Shown: in pieces, positions 13,783-21,600 of the stretch
Numbering within the stretch: the stretch's first letter is position 1
Layout: the number at the start of each line of letters is the position of its first letter
Assembly: GCA_009784745.1 (NCBI GenBank)
Contig: WQXR01000004.1
Span: 1-23,312, forward strand
Direction of reading: 5' to 3'
From: Methanomassiliicoccaceae archaeon
Lineage (GTDB): Archaea; Thermoplasmatota; Thermoplasmata; Methanomassiliicoccales; Methanomethylophilaceae
DNA: 23,312 bases
Translations under genes and position numbers: made by a program
The notes under the pieces: model-generated
Database searches by the model: none
Told to the model about the DNA's origin: nothing
What the model saw: the letters and a program-made list of their open reading frames with translations, nothing else

Positions 13783-14556
13783 TCACCCTATGATCTTCCG
13801 TATCTTCTTGCCCTTGTCTCTGGACATGTCGAGGCACTGCGTCAGTTCGTCCAACGTTAAAGAACCTTTTCCGCCCTTCTGCATTGCTCTGTAATTGCCG
13901 TCATCATCCGTCGTTATCGTCAGGCGCGCGGAAGATATCTGCTCTTCGTCGAAATTTGGGTCAAGTATTAAAGTATTTCCTATCTTGGCCGCAGTTACCG
14001 CTATCGGTGTGCACGTTACCGGCAACGGTGAATTCTTGCCTTTCTTGTACTGCTCCGCCGGTATGACCGCCGTTCTTAACGCAGCCACGGCTGCGAGGTT
14101 GGTAACATCGAAAAGATTTCCGTCGTAATTCAGTGCGTAGATGTCAATGAAGCACATCCACACCTCTTCGCCCTCCTTGATGCACAGTTTTTCAACATCG
14201 ACCATTCCCGATTCGCGTATCCCGCGGTCGACGACCCTTGCCAATTCTATCGCATCCTCGCCGGGAGGTCCCGATTCAAATAACGGATGGGCCATCGGTA
14301 TGAGTTCTGCGCCAGTGGTGAGAACGCCTTTTCCCGGAGTGTCCGCGAACGGGGTGCCCGGTACTATCTTTACACCGACGATCACTTCCGTGTTGCCGTA
14401 TCTTGCTATCGCGGAACCGTCAGCACTTTCTATGACGCCCGTTTCCACTTTTATTTCCCTGACGTCATCCAAGCCTCTTCCGTCCGTTCTCTTTCCGTCA
14501 GCCAGCAGGCTGAGGATATGATTCTTCCTTATTTCCGAGATAATTGCTCTACTCAT
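13783..14556 (-). CDS. rrp42: Exosome complex subunit Rrp42
   Basis: This 257-residue RNase PH-like protein is the non-catalytic partner of Rrp41 in the hexameric ring of the archaeal exosome, which degrades RNA from the 3' end with phosphate and can also add tails. Family blocks are DGKRTDGRGLDDVREIKVE, ARYGNTEVIVGVKI, AELIPMAHPLFESGPPGEDAIELARVVDRGIRES and VWMCFIDIYALNYDGNLFD. The catalytic phosphate-binding arginine pair of Rrp41 is not present, as expected. I start at ATG 14556, which has GGAGGA eight bases upstream; the ATG at 14565 is directly against that ribosome site. The start overlaps the end of rrp41 by eight bases, so translation is coupled. Confidence 0.95.
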   Translation of the reverse strand: MSRAIISEIRKNHILSLLADGKRTDGRGLDDVREIKVETGVIESADGSAIARYGNTEVIVGVKIVPGTPFADTPGKGVLTTGAELIPMAHPLFESGPPGEDAIELARVVDRGIRESGMVDVEKLCIKEGEEVWMCFIDIYALNYDGNLFDVTNLAAVAALRTAVIPAEQYKKGKNSPLPVTCTPIAVTAAKIGNTLILDPNFDEEQISSARLTITTDDDGNYRAMQKGGKGSLTLDELTQCLDMSRDKGKKIRKIIG

Positions 14557-15295
14557 CTGCAGCATCCTCCTTCATCGCCGCCGCGTAGCGTCTCTTGAGC
14601 GCATCCTTCTGCAGTTCGTATATCTCATGGCATGCGGCCACGCCCATTTCCATCGCTGTGTCGAATTCCTTTCTTGTCATGTGTCCGTCCATCTGTAAAA
14701 GGACGATCTCGTTCGTTTTCGGTATCAACGCTATCGGAACATCGGCCTGACCGTAGTTGTCCTCTTCCTTGTTCAGATCAAGCAATACTTTTCCGTCTGC
14801 TTTTCCGACAGCCACCGCAGGAACGATGTCACGCATCGGTATTCCCGCGTCAGCTAACGCAACTGACGCTGCCGTAAGTCCGGCGCAACGTGTTCCGGCG
14901 TTCGCCTGTAATATCTCGATGTAAACGTCTATCGACGCTCTCGGATACAATTCCGTAAGAACGACCGCTTCCAGCGCCTCCGCGATTATCTTAGATATCT
15001 CCACGGAACGCCTGTCGGGTCCCGGCCTTTTTCTGTCACTGACGGAAAAGGCCATCATGTTGTACTTGCATTGGATTATCGCCTTCGTGGGGTCCTGCAA
15101 ATGCCTCGGATGACATTCTCTCGGTCCGTATACTGCTGCACGAACCTTGTTCTTTCCTATCTCAACATATGCGGAACCGTCCGCATTCTCCAATACGCCT
15201 GCTTCAATCTTAATGCCTCTTAACTCTCCGGCCTTCCTGCCGTCAAGTCTTATCCCTTTCTTGTTAACTAATTCCAGATCTGATTGTCCGCTCAT
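14549..15295 (-). CDS. rrp41: Exosome complex exonuclease Rrp41
   Basis: This 248-residue RNase PH-like protein carries the phosphorolytic active site of the archaeal exosome. It has the RLDGRKAGELRGIKIE start, the phosphate-binding pair R95–R96 in PDRRSVEI, and the acidic catalytic block DLNKEEDNYGQADVPIAL with D179 and D185. The substrate-binding segment AGTRCAGLTAASVAL is also typical. I start at ATG 15295, six bases after GGAGGAAGG; the ATG at 15301 lies against the ribosome site. The gene ends with TAG, the only TAG stop in this window, and that stop lies inside the rrp42 start. Read-through as pyrrolysine would add 16 codons before a TGA and is not expected. Confidence 0.96.
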   Translation of the reverse strand: MSGQSDLELVNKKGIRLDGRKAGELRGIKIEAGVLENADGSAYVEIGKNKVRAAVYGPRECHPRHLQDPTKAIIQCKYNMMAFSVSDRKRPGPDRRSVEISKIIAEALEAVVLTELYPRASIDVYIEILQANAGTRCAGLTAASVALADAGIPMRDIVPAVAVGKADGKVLLDLNKEEDNYGQADVPIALIPKTNEIVLLQMDGHMTRKEFDTAMEMGVAACHEIYELQKDALKRRYAAAMKEDAADE

Positions 15296-15297
15296 GA

Positions 15298-15987
15298 TCA
15301 TCCTTCCTCCTCGATCACGGATCCTATGAAATCCTTTACCCTCTCAGTGAGGTTGCTTGTTTGTGCTTCACGCTCTATCATCTTTATCGCGTCAACGGCA
15401 ACTGTTGCATTCTCAACATCACCGTCGACCCAAACACGTCCGTTCTGACCGACAAATATCCTGCAGTCGGTCATGTTCTTGATCATCTGGATCATCGATC
15501 CGCTCTTCCCTATGACGCGCGAGACCTTTGAGTGTGCTATCTCCACTATCTGTCCGTCCTCAAGTTTCCTCAGTCCGGAGTCGTTCATTGTGACCTGTAT
15601 CTTCATGGACTCGTCGACCATGAGGATCTTCGCCATTATCATATCGCCGATCTTTAAGAATCTTGACGTGTCGCCGAATTCTACCTTCCACGGAACTTCG
15701 TTCACATGTAAAGGCGCCGGATACGGCGAATTTATATCGACCAGCCAATTCGACGGGCCTATATCGACTATCATTCCCAACACCATGTCCCCGGGCGTAG
15801 GTATGTACCTTCCCTTGAGCGGTATGACGCTCACGGTGCCTGAGAACACATTCTTCACACCCAGTCTGGATGCGTACACTTTGCCGTCCAGCACATACGT
15901 CCCGTTCCCCGGTCTGAGATCTCCTTCATCCAGCAGATCCCCGGGAACGACGACCTCTCGCGCCGGTCTAGCTTCTTTTCTGTTCAT
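15298..15987 (-). CDS. rrp4: Exosome complex RNA-binding protein Rrp4
   Basis: This 229-residue cap protein of the archaeal exosome binds RNA and guides it into the Rrp41/Rrp42 ring. It has an N-terminal domain with VVVPGDLL and DGKVYASRLG, an S1 domain (about residues 62–137, PTPGDMVLGMIVDIGPSNWLVDI) and a KH domain with the loop VIGKSGSMIQMI (G160–G163). The ATG at 15987 follows the SBDS stop by 37 bases, with GAAGTGATG upstream. The stop overlaps the alternative rrp41 start, showing tight coupling. Confidence 0.95.
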   Translation of the reverse strand: MNRKEARPAREVVVPGDLLDEGDLRPGNGTYVLDGKVYASRLGVKNVFSGTVSVIPLKGRYIPTPGDMVLGMIVDIGPSNWLVDINSPYPAPLHVNEVPWKVEFGDTSRFLKIGDMIMAKILMVDESMKIQVTMNDSGLRKLEDGQIVEIAHSKVSRVIGKSGSMIQMIKNMTDCRIFVGQNGRVWVDGDVENATVAVDAIKMIEREAQTSNLTERVKDFIGSVIEEEG

Positions 15988-16024
15988 TTTTCATCACTTC
16001 TCGAATGTAATTTTTTTTATTTTC

Positions 16025-16717
16025 TCAAAGGAGCCTCACGTTCGCGTGCCCCTTCGTTCTGTCGTTCAGTCTTGCGGTCAATTCGGTAATGACTCCCGCG
16101 GGTATCTCTATCACTCCGATCCACGAACCGTCCGGCTGCCATTCTTCCCTTTCAACGAGTCCGTAATTAACGAGGTCGTCGAAACACCGTCCGTAATCGT
16201 CCGCTCTCAGTTTCACTGCCACTTTACTCTTTTCAAACTTTATCGGAATGAGCGGCCGCAATAATTTCATCGCCTCTTCCACTTGAGACTCCACAGATCT
16301 GAACGGGTCCACATGGAATTTCGCTTCCGTGAGCGCCAGTTCTATCCTCGTAGGCGGATGAGGCGTCTTCGTCTGTGGGTTTATCGCGTTCCTTGCAATG
16401 TATGCAACGATGCGATTACGTTTTGCGTCCAGCATCTCCTTTCTCTGTTCAGCGGTGACCTGTATCTCACCTTTGGAGACAATTCTTTTTGCGATCTCGC
16501 TGATATCTTCCGTACCGAAGACCTCTTTTATCTTGTCTTCGGCAGGATGCGTCCCTTTGCTTGCGTTCTTGAACACCGCTTCGACGGCCAGATGATCGGT
16601 TATGTCGAGATCCTTACCTTCCTTCAGGTACTTCATGACATTAGGGTCCAAAAGGACCTCGAACGTTTCGCCGTGAGATTCCAACCTTGCGACGACCGCA
16701 TCATCGAGACTTACCAT
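16025..16717 (-). CDS. sdo1: Ribosome maturation protein SBDS (Sdo1)
   Basis: This 230-residue protein matches the Shwachman–Bodian–Diamond syndrome family, which in eukaryotes helps release eIF6 from late 60S subunits. All three domains are seen: an N-terminal domain (VVARLESHGETFEVLLDPN, then AVEAVFKNASKGTHPAED), a helical middle (EIAKRIVSKGEIQVTAEQRKEML, then RIVAYIARNAINPQTKTPHPP) and a ferredoxin-like C-terminal domain (IPIKFEKSKVAVKL). The ATG at 16717 has GAGGCAG upstream, overlapping the end of psmA. Neighbours psmA and rrp4 are the conserved ones for this gene in archaea. Confidence 0.96.
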   Translation of the reverse strand: MVSLDDAVVARLESHGETFEVLLDPNVMKYLKEGKDLDITDHLAVEAVFKNASKGTHPAEDKIKEVFGTEDISEIAKRIVSKGEIQVTAEQRKEMLDAKRNRIVAYIARNAINPQTKTPHPPTRIELALTEAKFHVDPFRSVESQVEEAMKLLRPLIPIKFEKSKVAVKLRADDYGRCFDDLVNYGLVEREEWQPDGSWIGVIEIPAGVITELTARLNDRTKGHANVRLL

Positions 16718-16726
16718 CTTTCTGCC

Positions 16727-17437
16727 TCAAAGTTTTTTGATGAGGCCTTCAAGTTCGCTCTCGGTAAGCCTTCTGAACTTGCGGTCGCTGTCCACGACGC
16801 CGATCTCAACGGTCTGTGCGGTCAGTTCTTCATCGATCGCCGCTTTCAGCGCTTTCGTTCCGAGCAATAATGCATCGTTGTATGCCATATTGTCCTTGAA
16901 TTCCTTTTCGAACATCTCCATGACCACCGGACGCCCTGCGCCGATGCATCCTGCCCTGTAAGCGACAAGCGCTCCTGACGGATCCGTCTCGAACAAATGA
17001 GCGCCGAGATCGTCCACGCCCGCCATCAACAAAGCGGTCCCGAACGGTCTGACACCGCCGTACTGAGTGTAATTCTGTTTGAAGTCGCATATCTTCTTCA
17101 CGAGACCTTCCACGCTTATGTTCTCGCCATACGTTATCTTATGGATCTGCGCATCCTTTCTCGCTTGGTCAACGAGTATCCTTGCATCGGCCACCAGACC
17201 GGATGTTGCGCATCCGATGTGAGAATCGATGCTGTATATCTTCTCAATGGATCTCGGTTCAACTAACCTGCTGGGTACGCGTTTGTCGACAATGAGTATA
17301 ACTCCGCCTTTGAATTTCAGTCCTATGGTGGTAGTTCCCTTTTTAACAGCCTCTCTGGCATATTCCACCTGGAAAAGTCTCCCGTCCGGAGAGAACACTG
17401 TTATTCCTCTGTCATATGCCATTTGTCCCGGTTGCAT
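16727..17437 (-). CDS. psmA: Proteasome subunit alpha
   Basis: This 236-residue protein forms the outer rings of the archaeal 20S proteasome, which gate substrate entry and dock the PAN or Cdc48 unfoldase. It shows the alpha signature YDRGITVFSPDGRLFQVEYA (residues 8–27), the KGTTTIGLKFKGGVIL strand and YTQYGGVRPFGTALL. The uncleaved N-terminal helix identifies it as alpha rather than beta. The ATG at 17437 has GGAGGA upstream, and a TATA box in the 56-base gap after rnp2 suggests an extra promoter. The catalytic beta subunit is not in this window. Confidence 0.96.
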   Translation of the reverse strand: MQPGQMAYDRGITVFSPDGRLFQVEYAREAVKKGTTTIGLKFKGGVILIVDKRVPSRLVEPRSIEKIYSIDSHIGCATSGLVADARILVDQARKDAQIHKITYGENISVEGLVKKICDFKQNYTQYGGVRPFGTALLMAGVDDLGAHLFETDPSGALVAYRAGCIGAGRPVVMEMFEKEFKDNMAYNDALLLGTKALKAAIDEELTAQTVEIGVVDSDRKFRRLTESELEGLIKKL

Positions 17438-17480
17438 AATTAATATCCTCCTTTCTCTTCAGTGACCCGTTAGATGAAGG

Positions 17481-17491
17481 GACTATATATT
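17481..17491 (-). promoter_or_regulatory. Internal TATA box before psmA
   Basis: In the gap between rnp2 and psmA the minus strand reads AATATATAGTC, a good TATA box. It is 44–54 bases before the psmA ATG, giving a leader of about 20–25 bases that includes the GGAGGA ribosome site. This would allow psmA and the exosome genes to be made independently of the upstream RING-like gene and rnp2. Confidence 0.5.
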
Positions 17492-17493
17492 CT

Positions 17494-17796
17494 TTACACT
17501 TTTCTTCTTAAAGGGCGCAGTCTTTTTAATTCGCTGTATCTGCGGCGAAGCGCGGCCAAAGTTCCGGATGTTCTTAACGATGAGGACAACGGATCGGCGC
17601 GTTTGACAGAATCTATAGTATCGTCAACCTTATCGTGACCGCATCTGACTATCGCCCATCCCTCTGCGCACTGTACCACGTAAGGGGGATCACCGCTCAC
17701 GCGCCTCAGCGAACTGATAAGTTCCTCTCTCGTCATTTTTTCATCAACAGAGAATGCGACATATCTTTTCCTTCCGACCTTATCTTTAACGGTCAT
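17494..17796 (-). CDS. rnp2: Ribonuclease P protein component 2 (Pop5-like)
   Basis: This 100-residue basic protein fits the Pop5/Rpp14 family subunit of archaeal RNase P, which helps the RNA subunit trim the 5' leader of tRNAs. Family marks are the N-terminal strand RKRYVAFSVDEKMTREELISSL and the central WAIVRCGHDKVDDTIDSV. The C-terminus is rich in Arg (LRRRYSELKRLRPLRRKV). Its place just before psmA in an exosome operon is the standard archaeal order and supports the call; the usual companion rnp3 is missing upstream. ATG 17796 has GGAGG nine bases upstream and follows the RING-like gene stop by one base. Confidence 0.85.
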   Translation of the reverse strand: MTVKDKVGRKRYVAFSVDEKMTREELISSLRRVSGDPPYVVQCAEGWAIVRCGHDKVDDTIDSVKRADPLSSSLRTSGTLAALRRRYSELKRLRPLRRKV

Positions 17797-17797
17797 A

Positions 17798-18274
17798 TCA
17801 TCTGCCTCCAGTTCTCACGTCATATTCAGTACCGCACCTTCTGCATATCGGATCGTTAACATCCAGAGGAGATCCGCACGAACATGTGAAAACACCGTCG
17901 CGATTGACGACGGCGCCGCATGTGCACACATCACCGACAACATCGTTGCCGCATGCGGGACATTGTACATACTCGGGAACGTCCCTTGTGAACTCGTCGT
18001 ACGGACAACCGCAGTAAGGACATTTTTCAGTAGGCTGCGCACAGGCATCGTGGAACATCTCGCCGCATTTGCATTTTGCGATGGTATCGCCTTTGGAAAA
18101 TACTCCGAAACAGATGCTGCATACGTCCGCGGTCGGTTTCTTCTTCGGGCGTCTGCGTTTGGTGCGGGAAAGCATTCTCTGCGTTCGCGTCCTCATCTTC
18201 AGCAGGATGAGGAGAATGATAAGCAACGCTGTCACCGTGCCGCAAGCGGCCGCCGCGAACAACATAGATACCAT
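17798..18274 (-). CDS. Membrane-anchored RING/PHD-like zinc protein with zinc ribbons
   Basis: This 158-residue protein has a single membrane segment (residues 5–26), a very basic stretch (27–46, RTRTQRMLSRTKRRRPKKK), and then three cysteine-rich modules. The first has ligands C52, C55, C68, C70, H75, C78, C85 and C88, a C4HC3 order like RING-CH or PHD fingers and like the prokaryotic RING-type treble clefs. The second (C105, C108, C117, C119) and third (C131, C133, C144, C147) look like zinc ribbons. The function is unknown. It heads the exosome/proteasome operon and is one base from rnp2, so it is probably co-expressed. I start at ATG 18274, 26 bases after a TATA-like ATTTATT, implying a leaderless message; the open frame extends to TTG 18298, which is rejected. 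E3-like activity is only a hypothesis. Confidence 0.78.
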   Translation of the reverse strand: MVSMLFAAAACGTVTALLIILLILLKMRTRTQRMLSRTKRRRPKKKPTADVCSICFGVFSKGDTIAKCKCGEMFHDACAQPTEKCPYCGCPYDEFTRDVPEYVQCPACGNDVVGDVCTCGAVVNRDGVFTCSCGSPLDVNDPICRRCGTEYDVRTGGR

Positions 18275-18296
18275 GCATTCCGGATATACTAACAGC

Positions 18297-18303
18297 AATA
18301 AAT
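18297..18303 (-). promoter_or_regulatory. TATA box for the exosome superoperon
   Basis: ATTTATT on the minus strand is centred 26 bases before ATG 18274, which predicts a leaderless transcript for the RING-like gene. It is the only promoter-like element directly before the operon. Confidence 0.45.
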
Positions 18304-18330
18304 CTTATCTATTCCTTTCATTCCAAAAGA

Positions 18331-18352
18331 TGTTTCGTAATGTTACGAAGCA
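18331..18352. promoter_or_regulatory. 22-base palindrome, candidate regulator site
   Basis: TTCGTAA (18334–18340) and TTACGAA (18343–18349) form a perfect inverted repeat with a two-base centre, extended by TG/CA at the outer ends with one mismatch. It lies just upstream of the exosome operon TATA box and about 255 bases before hdrA. A further TTTCGTA at 18354–18360 may be a half site. It has the form of a dimeric transcription factor site. Confidence 0.5.
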
Positions 18353-18377
18353 TTTTCGTACAAGGTGCTTAAACACT

Positions 18378-18445
18378 TATGAAAATATCCTTGAAGTGCA
18401 ATCGTTAACACCATATAAAAAAAACATCTGGCCATATGAAAATAT
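18378..18445. repeat. Direct repeat TATGAAAATAT
   Basis: The same 11-base sequence occurs at 18378–18388 and 18435–18445, 57 bases apart start to start, on either side of the A-rich TATA stretch at 18414–18424. The copies may be regulator sites or simple AT-rich coincidence. Confidence 0.4.
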
Positions 18446-18525
18446 ATCACATTTTGATGCAGAACGCCGTATTTCTCCGGCATCAAAAGAGCATCCTCAT
18501 CCTTAATGAATGGTCCGTATATTAA
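18414..18525 (+). promoter_or_regulatory. Two candidate TATA boxes and leader of the hdrA operon
   Basis: TATAAAA at 18414–18420 and TATATTAA at 18518–18525 are both plausible TATA boxes for hdrA. The first would give a leader of about 160 bases and the second about 60 bases. Between them, TTTTGATGC (18452–18460) pairs with GCATCAAAA (18480–18488) in a 9-base hairpin, and T6 runs at 18565–18570. The 332 bases from 18275 to 18606 contain no gene that I can support. Confidence 0.45.
18452..18488 (+). promoter_or_regulatory. Hairpin in the hdrA upstream region
   Basis: Perfect 9-base arms TTTTGATGC and GCATCAAAA are separated by 19 bases. An alternative fold uses GCCG/CGGC inside the shorter outer arms TTTTGAT/ATCAAAA. 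It could act as an RNA switch in the long leader or as an operator for the downstream TATA box. No known riboswitch is recognised. Confidence 0.4.
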
Positions 18526-18606
18526 GGTTACGTAGAAAGGATTAAAGAACCCTCGTGTATTCTGTTTTTTCAGTTCCAAAGTAACTAGTACAACGGAGGT
18601 AAAGAT

Positions 18607-21600
18607 TTGACAAAGTCAGCGTTGGTTATTGGCGGAGGAATTGCCGGTATACAGGCCTCGTTAGACCTGGCGGACAGGGATATCCATGTCTACCTTGTCG
18701 AGAGGGATGCCACGATAGGCGGTAAGATGTGCCGCCTTGACAAGACATTCCCTACGAACGACTGTTCCGCGTGCATCCTGTCGCCGAAGATGGCAGATTG
18801 TAACGGTCATCCGAATATCGATGTATTGTCGTATTCGGAAGTTGTGAAGGTCGAGGGAGAGGCCGGCAACTTCAAGGTGACCGTAAAGAAGAAACCGAGA
18901 TACGTCAAGATGGACGAATGTACCGGATGCGGCGAGTGTATCGCCAAATGTCCGACCAAGAACATTCCTGACGAATACGAGTTCGGACTGACGACCCGGA
19001 AAGCGATATACATACCGCATGCGCAAGCAGTTCCGAGGGTAGCGGTCATAGATCCGGCATACTGCCGCAAGATACTGAACGACAAGTGCGGTGTGTGCGA
19101 GAAAGTGTGCGGCAAGAAAGCGATCGACTACAACGACAAGGAAGAGTTGATAACACTGGACATCGGTTCCATAATTGCCGCTGCGGGATTCCAGACATGG
19201 GACGCAAAACTTTCAACGGAATACGGATACGGAAGATTTGCGAATGTCGTGACAGCAATGGAGTTCGAGAGGATGATGTGCGCATCGGGACCTGACCACG
19301 GTCACATAAAATGTCCGTCCAACGGCGAAGCGCCGAAGAAGATAGCGTTCATCCAGTGCTGCGGTTCAAGAAGCGAGAAGAAAGGATCGCAGAAGTATTG
19401 TTCTTCCGTTTGCTGCATGTACGCAACGAAGCAAGCGATAATCACAAAGGAGCACGCTGAAGTTGATGAGGACATATTCTTCATGGACATAAGGTCATAT
19501 GGAAAGGAATTCGAAGCATACATACACCGTGCCGAGGATGAATACAAGATAAAGATGCACAGGTCGTCCCGTGTGGCATGCGTCGAGGAGAACGCTGACA
19601 AGAAACTCCTCGTATCGTACGCCGACGCGAAGGGAGATCCGCAGACAGGAGTTTACGATCTCGTTGTCCTGTCGATAGGTCTTAACCCCCCGACGGGTGC
19701 CGAAGAGTTATCGAAGATATTGAACATCAACCTGAACAAATACGGATTCTGCGACACTAAAGTTTCAGATCCATTGGCAACAAGCAGGGAAGGAATATTC
19801 GTAACAGGCGCTTTTGCTGCGCCGAAGGATATCCCGACATCAGTAGCGGAAGCATCCGGCGCTGCGGGAAAAGCGGGCGCGTACATCGTTGACAAGAACT
19901 TCGTTCCGTGCGAACCGAAAGTTTACCCGAAAGAAAAGGAAACGGATGGAAAAGAACCGAGGGTCGGTGTCTGGGTATGTTCGTGCGGTATCAACATCGG
20001 CGGTACCGTTAACGTGGACGAAGTCACAGAATATGCGAAAACGTTACCTGGTGTGGTGTATGCGGCGAAATCAATGTACGCATGCGCTCAGGACTGCTTG
20101 GAAGCGATAAGCGCCGCGATAAAGGAACACGACCTGAACCGTGTTGTTGTAGCGTCGTGCACACCGAGAACACACGAACCGCTGTTCAGGAACGCATGCA
20201 GGGAAGGCGGTCTGAATCAGTACTTGTTCAACATGGCCAACATCCGTGACCAGTGCTCATGGATACACATGCATGAACCTGAGAAAGCAACGTCAAAATC
20301 AAAGGACCTTTTGAGAATGGCGATAGCGAAAGCAAAACTCTTGGAACCGTTGGAAGGAACGAAGATACCCGTGACCGGAGCGGTCGCGGTCGTCGGCGGC
20401 GGAATAACGGGAATGAGCGCGGCGTTAGATGTTGCCGCACAGGGTTTCCCTGTTCACCTCGTTGAAAGGAACGCCGAACTCGGAGGTTCGTATTTGAAGT
20501 ATGCAGGAAAGAACTACTCCGTTGACGGTGTGAACCTTGGCAGCTTTGTGTCCGATCTCGTGAAGAAAGTGGAGAACAACAAATTAATAACAGTGCACAA
20601 GAAGGCAACGGTGAAGGACATCCCCGGATTCGTAGGTAACTTCAAGCTGCAACTGAACTCCGGAGAATATCCGGTGGGCGCAGTGATACTTGCAGTAGGC
20701 GCGTCGGAATACAAGCCTACAGAGTTCAACTACGGAAAGGATGAGAAGGTCGTCACATTAACGGAAGCGGAACTCGCTGTCGGAAGCAACTCGTTCAAAG
20801 GAAAGGACATAGCGTTCATTCAGTGTGTCGGATCAAGGAACGACAAAGTGAAATATTGTTCGAGAACGTGTTGCGCAAAAGCGCTGACCAATGCGATCGC
20901 AATAAAGAAGGCGGACCCGAGTGCAAACATTTCCGTATTCCACAAGGACATCAGGACATACGGGTTCCGCGAGGAACTTTACAAGGAAGCGTCCTCACTG
21001 GGAATAAGATTCCTCAGATGCAAGGACGGTAATGATCTTCCTTCGTACGACGGCAGCAAAGTGAAAGCGTTCGATACGATACTCGGAAAGGATGTTGAGG
21101 TAACTGTTGACAAAGTTGTACTGAGTTGCGGAATAGCACCTGACCGTGAAGAGAAGGAAGAATTGGCGAAGATGCTGAAAGTGCCGATAAGCAAGGACGG
21201 CTTCTACTTCGAAGCGCACCAGAAACTCAGACCGGTGGACTTTGCAACGGAAGGAGTATTTGTTGCAGGGTTAGCACACTGGCCGAAGTTCATGGACGAA
21301 TGCATCGCACAGGCAGCAGGCGCAGCGGCAAGAGCATTGACGATAATTTCCAAGGATAATCTGTTATCGGAAGGTATCGTCGCATCGGTCAACGAGAATT
21401 ACTGCGACGGATGCGGAATATGCGAAGGATGCTGCGAATACAATGCCATCGAAATAGTCGATAACGGTGCCGGCGGATTGAAGAGCAACGTGAACCCGGG
21501 ATTATGCAAGGGTTGCGGTTGTTGTGTAGCCGCCTGTCCGTCAGGAGCGATGGAACAGAAAGGATTCAAGAACGTTCAGATACAGGCAGAGATAGATGCA

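Noticed and set aside
18343..18579. A 78-codon minus-strand frame in the hdrA/exosome intergenic region
   Set aside because: It has no ribosome site or recognisable family, covers both candidate hdrA promoters and the repeats, and its composition is like random AT-rich DNA.
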